Below, in pieces: positions 1 to 5,891 of a stretch of DNA of 5,986 nucleotides. Below the pieces are notes generated by a model. That model was not told the DNA's origin. It did not search any database and saw only the letters and a program-made list of their open reading frames with translations. The translations under genes were made by a program, and so were the position numbers. Numbering within the stretch: position 1 is the stretch's first letter; every line of letters begins with the position of its first letter. This DNA comes from Chloroflexota bacterium. GTDB taxonomy: Bacteria; Chloroflexota; Limnocylindria; Limnocylindrales; CSP1-4. The DNA lies in contig JAOUEG010000124.1 in assembly GCA_029858845.1 (NCBI GenBank), positions 1 through 5,986 of the forward strand, given 5' to 3'.

Positions 1-617
1 AGGTCGTAGCTGCCGGCGTCGAACTTCGCATAGCCGGTCGCGGGGGCGCGGTCGGGATAGGCGAGGCCGTCGATGCCGATCGAGTCGCCGGCCTGGGTCA
101 GGACGTCAACCGCGGGGGTGTCGGCCGAGAGGTGGACGACGCGGACCTGTGCCTGGGCGGTCTCGGCCGTGTCGGGGTCGTCGACGAAGACATTGGCGTC
201 GATCGACGCGAGCGCGTCGGACGCGGCGACGGTGTACTTGGTATCGGCAGCCAGGTCGAGCGCCGCGACCTCGATCGGGCAGATCGTCGCGTCGGCGGTC
301 GCGCAGACCTTGACGGCATAGGTGCCTGCCGGGACTTCGGCGTAGTCGCTGATCTGACCGAACGAGAGGCCGGACAGGGCGTCGACCTTGGCGGCGCTGG
401 CGAGGTCGGCTCCGACGTAGACGTCGACCGACGGGGCGTCGGGCGAGCCGTGGAGGACGCGGACCCAGGACTGGCCGGCGGTCGGCGTCCCATTGTCATT
501 CGCGGTCAGGACGGCGGTCAGCGGCTCGGCGGCGGCCACGGGGGCGGCGATCGCCAGGGCCAGAGCGGCTGCGGCGCCGAGGCTCGCGAAGCGCGTGAGG
601 CGAGGGGTTCGGATCAT
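1..617 (-). CDS. Secreted DUF4397 repeat protein (C-terminus cut by window edge)
   Basis: The visible 205 residues begin with a classical Sec signal peptide: a basic stretch (R3, R6, R9), an Ala/Leu-rich core and an AAA|EP cleavage site near residue 30. After a short linker comes the DUF4397 signature WVRVLHGSPDAPSVDVYVG starting at W51. A second copy, QVRVVHLSADTPAVDV, starts at Q157, so at least two repeats of roughly 105 residues are present. DUF4397 domains are beta-rich extracellular modules of unknown function. Two cysteines (C105, C113) sit close together late in the first repeat and could form a disulfide after export. The ATG at 617 is chosen because it starts the signal peptide and has AGGAGA nine bases upstream. 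The frame is still open at base 1, so length and any C-terminal anchor are unknown. The next gene upstream, a zinc-ribbon protein, is 120 bases away, so joint transcription is possible but not shown. Confidence 0.9.
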   Translation of the reverse strand, partial: MIRTPRLTRFASLGAAAALALAIAAPVAAAEPLTAVLTANDNGTPTAGQSWVRVLHGSPDAPSVDVYVGADLASAAKVDALSGLSFGQISDYAEVPAGTYAVKVCATADATICPIEVAALDLAADTKYTVAASDALASIDANVFVDDPDTAETAQAQVRVVHLSADTPAVDVLTQAGDSIGIDGLAYPDRAPATGYAKFDAGSYD

Positions 618-737
618 CGGGTGGGCTCTCCTGCTCCTTGCCACGAACCGCTTGTGCGGACCGTGCTTGGCTGCTTGGTTCACCCACCTATTCGTGGCAT
701 GTCCGGATCCGGATTGCGCCGATCTTCTAAAGATCCC
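618..737. other. Spacer with two short palindromes
   Basis: Between the zinc-ribbon stop and the DUF4397 start lie a 12-bp perfect palindrome TCCGGATCCGGA (702-713) and a small hairpin GATCTT-CTA-AAGATC (721-735), which begins three bases after the stop of the zinc-ribbon gene. The hairpin has only six pairs and no U-tract, so I do not call it a terminator. No convincing -35/-10 pair was seen on the minus strand here. Confidence 0.4.
627..632 (-). promoter_or_regulatory. Shine-Dalgarno site of the DUF4397 gene
   Basis: The minus strand reads AGGAGA nine bases before the ATG at 617. This spacing is good and fixes the start used for the secreted protein. Confidence 0.7.
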
Positions 738-935
738 TCAGTGCATCCGGCGGACGTATCCGCAGATCGGGCACCGTTCGGTGCCCGTCACGGGATCGAC
801 CTCGAGGAAGCTCGCACAGCCGTTGGTGCGGCAGTAGGTACGAGTGGCCGCGGTGGCGGCGGTGGCGCGGCGCCGCAGTCGGCGCATGTTGCTGGCACGA
901 CCGGCGAAGGTCGTCGTGGCTGATCGGGTCATCAT
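738..935 (-). CDS. Small zinc-ribbon protein, 65 residues
   Basis: The C-terminal half carries two cysteine pairs, CRTNGC (C35, C40) and CPIC (C55, C58), separated by a 14-residue loop. This is the layout of a treble-clef or zinc-ribbon fold binding one zinc ion. The N-terminal 30 residues are rich in Arg, Ala and Thr and look disordered and basic, which would suit nucleic-acid contact, but that is inference. I do not recognise a named family. The start is uncertain: tandem ATGs at 935 and 932 lack a good Shine-Dalgarno (only a weak GAGAA), an internal ATG at 887 would give 49 residues, and no in-frame stop bounds the frame upstream. A likely promoter lies at 1129-1157, upstream of a long leader. 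Confidence 0.65.
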   Translation of the reverse strand: MMTRSATTTFAGRASNMRRLRRRATAATAATRTYCRTNGCASFLEVDPVTGTERCPICGYVRRMH

Positions 936-1128
936 GGGTTCTGGTTCTCGTTGGCTTTCTGGCGCGCCGGACGGTGGTTCGGACCGTGGCAGCGACCCTG
1001 TTCTTCGATGCGCTCTGGACAGCCCGAGATGGGGGCCGGAGCGGTCTGGGGGTCCGGGCGGAGAACCGGGAGCGTGCAGTATCTGAGGCGCTCTACCGGG
1101 GCCGTCGCTACGGACCGAGGACCAGACA

Positions 1129-1157
1129 ACTATCGCATCCGAACGGGTGTTCGTCAA
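1129..1157 (-). promoter_or_regulatory. Sigma70-type promoter upstream of zinc-ribbon gene
   Basis: On the minus strand, TTGACG (1157-1152) is followed after exactly 17 bases by GATAGT (1134-1129), with TGC just before the -10 as in partly extended -10 promoters. The -35 matches the consensus at five of six bases and the -10 at four of six, and the spacing is ideal. Transcription would start near 1122, giving a leader of about 187 bases. The placement between a putative terminator and the next gene fits a new transcription unit. Confidence 0.55.
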
Positions 1158-1188
1158 CCGGTACCCGGCTGGGACCATCGGGTCCGGT

Positions 1189-1210
1189 CGGAACGGCGGC
1201 GGAACGGCGG
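1189..1210. repeat. Tandem 11-bp repeat, two copies
   Basis: CGGAACGGCGG occurs twice head to tail (1189-1199 and 1200-1210) with no mismatch. It abuts the hairpin at 1210-1238. Two copies of a GC-rich unit can arise by slippage, so function is not implied. Confidence 0.7.
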
Positions 1211-1238
1211 ACGCGGCCCGGTGGTCCCGGGCCGCGTC
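1210..1238 (-). terminator. GC-rich hairpin, possible terminator of the membrane-protein gene
   Basis: Arms 1210-1221 (GACGCGGCCCGG) and 1227-1238 (CCGGGCCGCGTC) are perfect complements, giving a 12-bp stem with a five-base loop. It begins 35 bases after the membrane-protein stop and precedes the next promoter. There is no U-tract on either side on the minus strand, so it is not a textbook intrinsic terminator. U-tract-less hairpins have been proposed as terminators or 3'-end stabilisers in high-GC bacteria. Confidence 0.5.
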
Positions 1239-1273
1239 GAGGTTGCGTGATCTGCCGGGCGTACCGGCGACCG

Positions 1274-1702
1274 CTAGGCTCGGCCGAAGAAGGCCTTCAC
1301 GCCGGGGGTGTTGAGGTAGTACAGGATGGCCGCCGGGATCACGGCCGAGATGACCGTGTTGATGCTGATCAGGTTCGCGACGATATCCCCGGACAACAGG
1401 ATCCCGAGCGCCAGCGTCCCGAGGCCCCATAGGGCGCCGATGATGCCGATCGCCCAGCCGTAGCCCTTGGCGGTCCATGAGCCATAGGCAAAGGCCAGGT
1501 AGAGCGCGGCCGAGCCCAGGGTGATCACCCCGAGGACGAAGGCGAACCCACCGAAGGCTACGCCTTCCGCTCCGCCCACGGCACCGCCGATGAGCGCACC
1601 GCCGGCGATCAGGGCGAGTCCGGCAAGCAGGCCGAAGACGCCACCGATCAGGGCAAGGATGGCAAGGATGGTGATACCCGTCGGTCGGGCAACGCTATTC
1701 AC
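1274..1702 (-). CDS. Four-helix integral membrane protein, 142 residues, function unknown
   Basis: The protein is almost wholly hydrophobic. Likely membrane segments lie near residues 9-40 (a long Gly/Ala/Leu stretch), 50-72, 81-104 and 107-130, with short loops and a small basic C-terminal tail, YYLNTPGVKAFFGRA. The opening ARPTGITILAILALIGGVFG resembles a widespread type of small actinobacterial and chloroflexotal membrane protein that I cannot assign to a named family with certainty. The GTG at 1702 is preferred over the ATG at 1738 because AGGAGG sits nine bases before it, and because the 12 extra residues are charged and unlike the family start. The gene is separated from the kinase operon by 188 bases and is probably a separate unit. 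No partner is evident. Confidence 0.85.
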   Translation of the reverse strand: MNSVARPTGITILAILALIGGVFGLLAGLALIAGGALIGGAVGGAEGVAFGGFAFVLGVITLGSAALYLAFAYGSWTAKGYGWAIGIIGALWGLGTLALGILLSGDIVANLISINTVISAVIPAAILYYLNTPGVKAFFGRA

Positions 1703-1711
1703 GGATCGCTC

Positions 1712-1717
1712 CCTCCT
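1712..1717 (-). promoter_or_regulatory. Consensus Shine-Dalgarno that decides a GTG start
   Basis: AGGAGG on the minus strand lies nine bases before the GTG at 1702. It selects that codon over the upstream in-frame ATG at 1738, which has no comparable site. Confidence 0.8.
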
Positions 1718-1890
1718 GAGGTGTCGCCCGACGTCCATGGTCGGGCGGGCTGTCGACGTGGCACGACGTGGCTACGGTGATCGGTCTTGGGTCGACTCGG
1801 TCGATGGTGACTTCCGTGCTTCAGGTGAGATCTGGCTGGGCTGCCACGGCGAGTCTACCGGTCGGGTGCAAGCCCCTGGCCCGGGCCGGC

Positions 1891-3465
1891 TCAATGGAGC
1901 GCCGGGGGGTAGCCCGTGATCCGGCGTATCTCGCGATACAAGGGCCGAAGTCGGCCATACATGTGCCGGTAGACATCCCGATACAGCTCGTCGTACCGCG
2001 CGTGGGCGCCGGGGTCGGGATCGCGGGTCTCGCCGACATGCACCATCGCGGCGACGGCCGAGCCGATGTCGTCGTGGATGGCGAGCCCCACCGCCGCGTC
2101 GATCGCGGCACCGAGGCCGCTCGCCTCGTGGGTCGCGCCGCGCGCCACGGGCAGGCCGAACACGTCGGCGGTGAGCTGGACGGCAGCAGGGCTCTGCGAC
2201 CCGCCGCCGGCGATCCGCAGTGACGTCGGCGTCGTGCCGGTTCGCCTCGCCGTGCGATCGAGACCCTCTCGGAGCGCGTAGGCGAGGCCCTCGAGGATCG
2301 CCCGATAGACGTGCGCCCGGGTATGGACGTCACCGAAACCGATGATCGCGCCCTTAGCCTCGGGACCTGGGATCCGGACGCCGGGCGACCAGTAGGGTTG
2401 GAGCATGAGGCCCATGGATCCGGCCGGCACGCTGGCCACGAGGTCGTCGAACAACGTCTCCGGGGCAACCCCCGCGGCTTCCGCTCGAGCGACCTCGGTG
2501 GCCGCGAATTCCCGCTTGAACCACTCCACCATCCAGTATCCGCGGTAGACCTGGATCTCCAGCGAGTAGGCCCCCGGGATCGCCGACGGGAACGGTGGGA
2601 TCAGCGGGATCGCCTCGACATATCGCCGCATCGTGACGTTCACGGAGGCGGCCGTGCCGAACGAGATCGCGGCAATGTCCGGGGTGATGGCCCCGGAGCC
2701 GAGCACCTCGCACGCCTTGTCCGCCGCCGCTGCGATCACCGGTAGTCCGGCGGGCAGACCCGTCTCCTCCGCCGCCTTCGGAGTGATCCTGCCCAGCATC
2801 CCGGTCGGTTCCACCAGTTCCGGCAGCCACGCCGGGTCCACCGGAGCCACCGTCCAGCGCCAGTCGCCCTGCTTGGCCCAGCGAAAGCGCCGATAGTCGA
2901 ACGGGACGTAGCCGACCTGTGCCGCCGACGAATCCGCGAAGCGGCCGGTCAGCCGATGGGTCAGGTACCCGGACAGGAAGAGGTAGTGCCGGATCTGCGA
3001 CCAGACGGCAGGCTCGTTCGCCCGCAACCAGGTGGCCTCGCATGCCGCGGCAAAGGCCTCGATCGTGTCGCGCAATCGCAGGAGGCGGAAACCGAGGGCG
3101 GTGGGCCCGCCGACGCCTCCGAACGGTGGGAGGCCCTCGGTCCGCCGATCGTCCAGCCAGATGATGGCCGGCCGAAGCGGCCGCCCCTCCTCGTCCGTCA
3201 CGACGATCGTCCCGCGCTGGGTCGTGAGGGCCACTCCGGCCAGCGCATCCTGGCGGACGGCGGGATCGGCGAGGACGCGGCGACACGCCTCGCTGGCCGC
3301 CCTCCAGTGGACGTCCGGGTCCTGCTCCGCCCAGCCCGGCTTCAGGGCGACGTACGGGACGAAAGGCACGCGAGCTGCCGCGACGATGTTGCCGTCGGGG
3401 GCGACCACCAGCGCACGGGCGCTCTGGGTCCCGACATCCAGGGCAACGACGTGATCGCCGCTCAT
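1891..3465 (-). CDS. FGGY-family carbohydrate kinase, 524 residues
   Basis: This is a full-length sugar or polyol kinase that transfers the ATP gamma-phosphate to a hydroxyl of its substrate in the cytoplasm. Family motifs occur in order: the N-terminal phosphate loop ALDVGTQS (D10), GWAEQDP (44-50), IIWLDDRR (101-108), the presumed catalytic aspartate in AAADKACEVLGSG (D249), the second phosphate motif SFGTAASVN (268-276) and the adenosine motif AGGGSQSPA (419-427). The length is typical of the family (about 480-550). The sequence does not reveal the substrate; glycerol, a ketose or another polyol are all possible. The ATG overlaps the stop of the FAD oxidase gene by four bases (ATGA) and has no usable Shine-Dalgarno, which points to translational coupling and shared function. 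Kinases of this type next to glycerol-phosphate or AGPS-like oxidases suggest a three-carbon or ether-glycerol substrate, but this is inference. Confidence 0.93.
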   Translation of the reverse strand: MSGDHVVALDVGTQSARALVVAPDGNIVAAARVPFVPYVALKPGWAEQDPDVHWRAASEACRRVLADPAVRQDALAGVALTTQRGTIVVTDEEGRPLRPAIIWLDDRRTEGLPPFGGVGGPTALGFRLLRLRDTIEAFAAACEATWLRANEPAVWSQIRHYLFLSGYLTHRLTGRFADSSAAQVGYVPFDYRRFRWAKQGDWRWTVAPVDPAWLPELVEPTGMLGRITPKAAEETGLPAGLPVIAAAADKACEVLGSGAITPDIAAISFGTAASVNVTMRRYVEAIPLIPPFPSAIPGAYSLEIQVYRGYWMVEWFKREFAATEVARAEAAGVAPETLFDDLVASVPAGSMGLMLQPYWSPGVRIPGPEAKGAIIGFGDVHTRAHVYRAILEGLAYALREGLDRTARRTGTTPTSLRIAGGGSQSPAAVQLTADVFGLPVARGATHEASGLGAAIDAAVGLAIHDDIGSAVAAMVHVGETRDPDPGAHARYDELYRDVYRHMYGRLRPLYREIRRITGYPPALH

Positions 3466-5081
3466 GCCTCGGCGTCGTCCAGGAGTACTCCCCGGTGCAT
3501 CGTTCTATCCGGATCAAGGTGCTCGACGGCCACCCGGATCGTCTCCAGGCCGAGCGCTCCCTTCTCGTGGGCCAGCAGCGGAGCGTGGTCATGGCCGACC
3601 CCATGCTGGTGGCTGACCGTCCCGCCATGGGCTGCGATGACGTCGCTGGCGGCTCGCTTCAGCCGGTGCCAGCGAGCCAGGGTCTCGTCCGGATCCGCCG
3701 CCAGGCGGAAGACGTAGGTAGTGTACAGGCTCGAACCGGACGGATAGACGTGGGACAGGTGGCTGAATGCGTGGACGCGCTCGCCATCCGCCTCAAGGCC
3801 ATGTCGGAGCGTCGGGCCGAGGGCGCCGGCCAGCGCAGCCACCGCCGACCAGTCCAACGCCGTCTCCAGCGTGTCCACGGCGTAGCCCGCGGCCCACAGT
3901 GCGTTGCGCAGGTACGGCGCCGAGAAGCGCTCGCGGCGCCAGGCTTTGGCGACACCGGGGACGCTCACCCCACGGGCCGCTCGGACCAGCCGAACGACTT
4001 CGCCCTCTGCCGCGGTCACGACGCGATCGGGACCGTTCATGCCGATGAGGACGAGACACGGTTCGGGCGATTGTCCCCGCCACCGCAGGTAGCGGCGGAG
4101 CCAGCGGCGGTTGCGATCGCCGACCGCGAGAGCGAGCGTGGTCGCGGTCTCGAGCGGCGTGGCGACGCGGACCATGGACAGGCCCAGGCCGGCCTGCGCC
4201 AGGGACCTTGCCAGCTCGACGGCGCGCGGCCAGTCCGGCACGCTATAGGCACGGACCTGGTCGCGCTGCGGGCGACGAACCGCACGGACGATCGCGTCCG
4301 TGATGATCCCGATGCGGCCCTCCGACCCGAGGATCAGTTCGCGCAGGTCCGGTCCCGCGGCGGATGCCGGGAACGGCGGCAGGTCCATCGGTCCCGCCGG
4401 GGTCTCGACGTGGCCTCCAGCGAACAGGCGCTCGATCCGCCCGTAGCCGAGGGACTCCTGGCCGGCCGAACGGGTCGCGACCCAGCCGCCGAGGGTGGAG
4501 TATTCGAACGACTGCGGATAGTGGCCCAGGGTCATGCCGGATCCGGCCAGGGAGGCCTCGATCGCCGGCCCGGTCGTCCCGGCGCCGAACGTGGCGAGGC
4601 CGCTGGCGGCATCGATCTCGCGAAGCCCGGACAAGGCCGCCAGGTCCACGCTCACCACCGGGCGATCCGTCGTGAGGACCGTGACGCCTCCCACGACGCT
4701 GGTCCCGCCGCCGTACGGGACGAGTTCCCAGCCCTCCCGTCGGGCCCGTTCGAGCAGCACCCGGACATCCGCGGTGTCGATGGGTCGGGCGACGGCATCG
4801 GGAACCGGGCCGAGGCGACCCGAGCGCAGGGCGACCCAGTCCGGCAGGCTTTGGCCGCGTGCGTGGCGAACGCGGTCCTCGCCGTCCACTGAGAGGCCGC
4901 GCTCGGCCGCCAGACGCGAGTCGGGGATCGAACCCACGACGGCATCGAGGTGGGCGTCATCGGGCCGGGTCCCGGGCCCCACCAACGTCGCGAGGAGACC
5001 GTGCGCGTGCGCGGTCACGTCGGCCGTGATCGCCGGGTCTCCCCAGCCGTTCCAGCGCTTCGCCACCGTTGTCGGACTCAT
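3462..5081 (-). CDS. FAD-binding oxidase of the alkyl-DHAP synthase (AGPS) type, 539 residues
   Basis: The protein belongs to the vanillyl-alcohol-oxidase/FAD-linked oxidase superfamily. Visible parts are the N-terminal WNGWGD (10-15) typical of bacterial AGPS-like proteins, the FAD pyrophosphate loop PYGGGTSVVGG (122-132), the AGPS-like block FEYSTLGGWVATRSAG (192-207) followed by YGRIERL, the FAD motif ILGSEGRIGIITDA (250-263), VYPSGSSLYTTYVF (445-458) and the C-terminal active-site motif GGTVSHQHGVGHDH (486-499). True AGPS has SHHHGVG, so the middle His is Gln here. AGPS exchanges the acyl chain of acyl-DHAP for a fatty alcohol in ether-lipid synthesis; bacterial relatives are mostly untested, and dehydrogenation of a hydroxy acid or glycerol-phosphate derivative is equally possible. 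The ATG at 5081 is chosen because it precedes WNGWGD and overlaps the previous stop (TGATG); the 170 codons open upstream are a shadow of the preceding gene. Confidence 0.9.
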   Translation of the reverse strand: MSPTTVAKRWNGWGDPAITADVTAHAHGLLATLVGPGTRPDDAHLDAVVGSIPDSRLAAERGLSVDGEDRVRHARGQSLPDWVALRSGRLGPVPDAVARPIDTADVRVLLERARREGWELVPYGGGTSVVGGVTVLTTDRPVVSVDLAALSGLREIDAASGLATFGAGTTGPAIEASLAGSGMTLGHYPQSFEYSTLGGWVATRSAGQESLGYGRIERLFAGGHVETPAGPMDLPPFPASAAGPDLRELILGSEGRIGIITDAIVRAVRRPQRDQVRAYSVPDWPRAVELARSLAQAGLGLSMVRVATPLETATTLALAVGDRNRRWLRRYLRWRGQSPEPCLVLIGMNGPDRVVTAAEGEVVRLVRAARGVSVPGVAKAWRRERFSAPYLRNALWAAGYAVDTLETALDWSAVAALAGALGPTLRHGLEADGERVHAFSHLSHVYPSGSSLYTTYVFRLAADPDETLARWHRLKRAASDVIAAHGGTVSHQHGVGHDHAPLLAHEKGALGLETIRVAVEHLDPDRTMHRGVLLDDAEA

Positions 5082-5881
5082 CAGAACGGCGGCCACGGGA
5101 CCGCCGGCCAGGTCGGGGAGGGGAGCGGGAACCGGCCCGCTGCCAGGAGGGCATCGAGCCGGCGCTCCGATGCGAGCACTTCGGTCCGGCTGAGCAGTTC
5201 GCCAAGGTCCGCACCGAGCGTCCCGTCCAACGCTTCGCGGATCCTGATGAGGCCGTCGAGTTCGTCGGCCGCCATCGATTCGCCCCTCCAGCCCCACAAC
5301 ACGGTCCGCAGCTTCGGCACGGCCGAGAAGCAGACGCCGTGGTCCACGCCGTGGACGTGTCGACCGCCGTCGACCGGCAGGATGTGGCCGCCCTTGCGAT
5401 CCGTGTTGTTGATCGCGGCGTCGAACGCCGCCATCCGGCGCAGCCGAGGGTCGTCCTCGACGACCATGGCCACGACGTCCACGGTCGGGTCCACCTCGAT
5501 GAATGCCTGGACCATGCCCTCGCCGAACGGTCCCTCGCGCATGACCGTGGGTGGAACGATGCCCCATCCGCTGGCTTCGGACACGAGCCACGCCGCCACC
5601 TCGCGGCGGGTCAGCGTGCCGTCCGGAAAATCGTCGAGCGGTCGCTCGCCGATGGTGGGCTTGTAGACCGCGTGCATCACCCGGACCTCGCCCTGGGTGG
5701 CGCCGTCGCCCTGGGTGGCGCCATGGGGTGCCCCGGAGCCGCCGCTGGCGGGCGCCCCGGGGCCGCCGCCGGTCACCGTCACCAGCAGGGCGTTGTTGCT
5801 CGACCCGACGATGCGGCCGACGATCCCGATCTCGCCTTCGGCCAGGACAGTGAGGGCGGCGGACCGATCCAGCACGGGCAT
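5081..5881 (-). CDS. SCO1664-family predicted kinase (PI3/4-kinase-like fold), 266 residues
   Basis: The sequence matches the uncharacterised SCO1664 family (TIGR03843), thought to be a small-molecule kinase related to phosphatidylinositol kinases. Key blocks are the opening GEIGIVGRIVGSSNNALLV, the nucleotide-binding lysine in VYKPTIGERPLDDFPDGTL (K74), REVAAWLVSEASGWGIVPPT (E94), the catalytic-loop segment FDAAINNTDRKGGH (153-166), the metal-site block GVDHGVCF (D180), PKLRTVLWGW and the terminal WPAVPWPPF. In actinobacteria it belongs to a conserved trio with a DUF3090 protein and an MSMEG_4193-type phosphoglycerate-mutase-like protein. The first two trio members are adjacent here. The ATG at 5881 sits ten bases after the DUF3090 stop and gives the family length; an upstream ATG at 5956 would overlap DUF3090. 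Residues 38-66 form an odd Gly/Ala-rich insert with a duplicated GATQG(D/E) unit. No strong Shine-Dalgarno is present. Confidence 0.9.
   Translation of the reverse strand: MPVLDRSAALTVLAEGEIGIVGRIVGSSNNALLVTVTGGGPGAPASGGSGAPHGATQGDGATQGEVRVMHAVYKPTIGERPLDDFPDGTLTRREVAAWLVSEASGWGIVPPTVMREGPFGEGMVQAFIEVDPTVDVVAMVVEDDPRLRRMAAFDAAINNTDRKGGHILPVDGGRHVHGVDHGVCFSAVPKLRTVLWGWRGESMAADELDGLIRIREALDGTLGADLGELLSRTEVLASERRLDALLAAGRFPLPSPTWPAVPWPPF
5688..5722 (-). repeat. In-frame 18-bp tandem duplication inside the SCO1664-family gene
   Basis: A 17-base sequence (5688-5704) recurs identically at 5706-5722, a period of 18 bases. It encodes two copies of a six-residue unit, GATQGD and GATQGE. It sits in a flexible Gly-rich insert between the first beta strands and the ATP-binding lysine strand, where expansion or contraction would keep frame. 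Confidence 0.85.
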
Positions 5882-5891
5882 CCCGGCCCGG

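Larger units (their letters stand above)
936..1273. other. 338-base intergenic region with hairpin, promoter and long leader
   Basis: Going in the direction of transcription (downwards), this gap holds a strong GC hairpin (1210-1238), an 11-bp tandem repeat (1189-1210), a sigma70-like promoter (1129-1157) and about 187 bases of leader before the zinc-ribbon start. The leader contains no ATG on the minus strand. It contains a weak five-pair stem (971-975 with 983-987). Open frames crossing this gap have arbitrary composition and no family resemblance, so I treat it as non-coding. Confidence 0.6.

Noticed and set aside
721..735. GATCTT-CTA-AAGATC hairpin after the zinc-ribbon stop as a terminator
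   Set aside because: Only six pairs, three-base loop and no U-tract, so too weak to call.
132..923. 263-codon plus-strand open frame
   Set aside because: Antisense to the DUF4397 and zinc-ribbon genes, with a shadow-type Gly/Arg/Asp composition.
936..1478. Long in-frame extension of the zinc-ribbon gene up to 1478
   Set aside because: Its upper part is a frame shadow of the membrane-protein gene and its lower part crosses the hairpin and promoter; composition is random. The frame has no stop, so it cannot be excluded outright.
1703..1738. ATG start at 1738 for the membrane protein
   Set aside because: The extra 12 residues are charged and precede the conserved start; the GTG at 1702 has an AGGAGG at ideal spacing.
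1840..1870. TAGACT and TTGCAC boxes on the minus strand as a promoter for the membrane protein
   Set aside because: The boxes are only eight bases apart, far from the needed 16-18, and no alternative -35 fits.
1878..1887. GGCCCGGGCC palindrome just after the FGGY kinase stop as a terminator
   Set aside because: It has no room for a loop with a stable stem and no U-tract; such palindromes are common at this GC content.
2956..3717. 253-codon plus-strand open frame
   Set aside because: Antisense shadow of the FGGY kinase and the end of the oxidase; no domain resemblance.
3495..4892. 465-codon open frame on the plus strand
   Set aside because: It is exactly antisense to the AGPS-like gene, which has clear family motifs; the translation is Arg/Gly/Ala-rich with no recognisable domain.
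5082..5591. 170-codon N-terminal extension of the FAD oxidase frame
   Set aside because: It is antiphase to the well-conserved SCO1664-family gene on the same strand, has Arg/Gly/Pro-rich shadow composition, and the family start WNGWGD follows the ATG at 5081.
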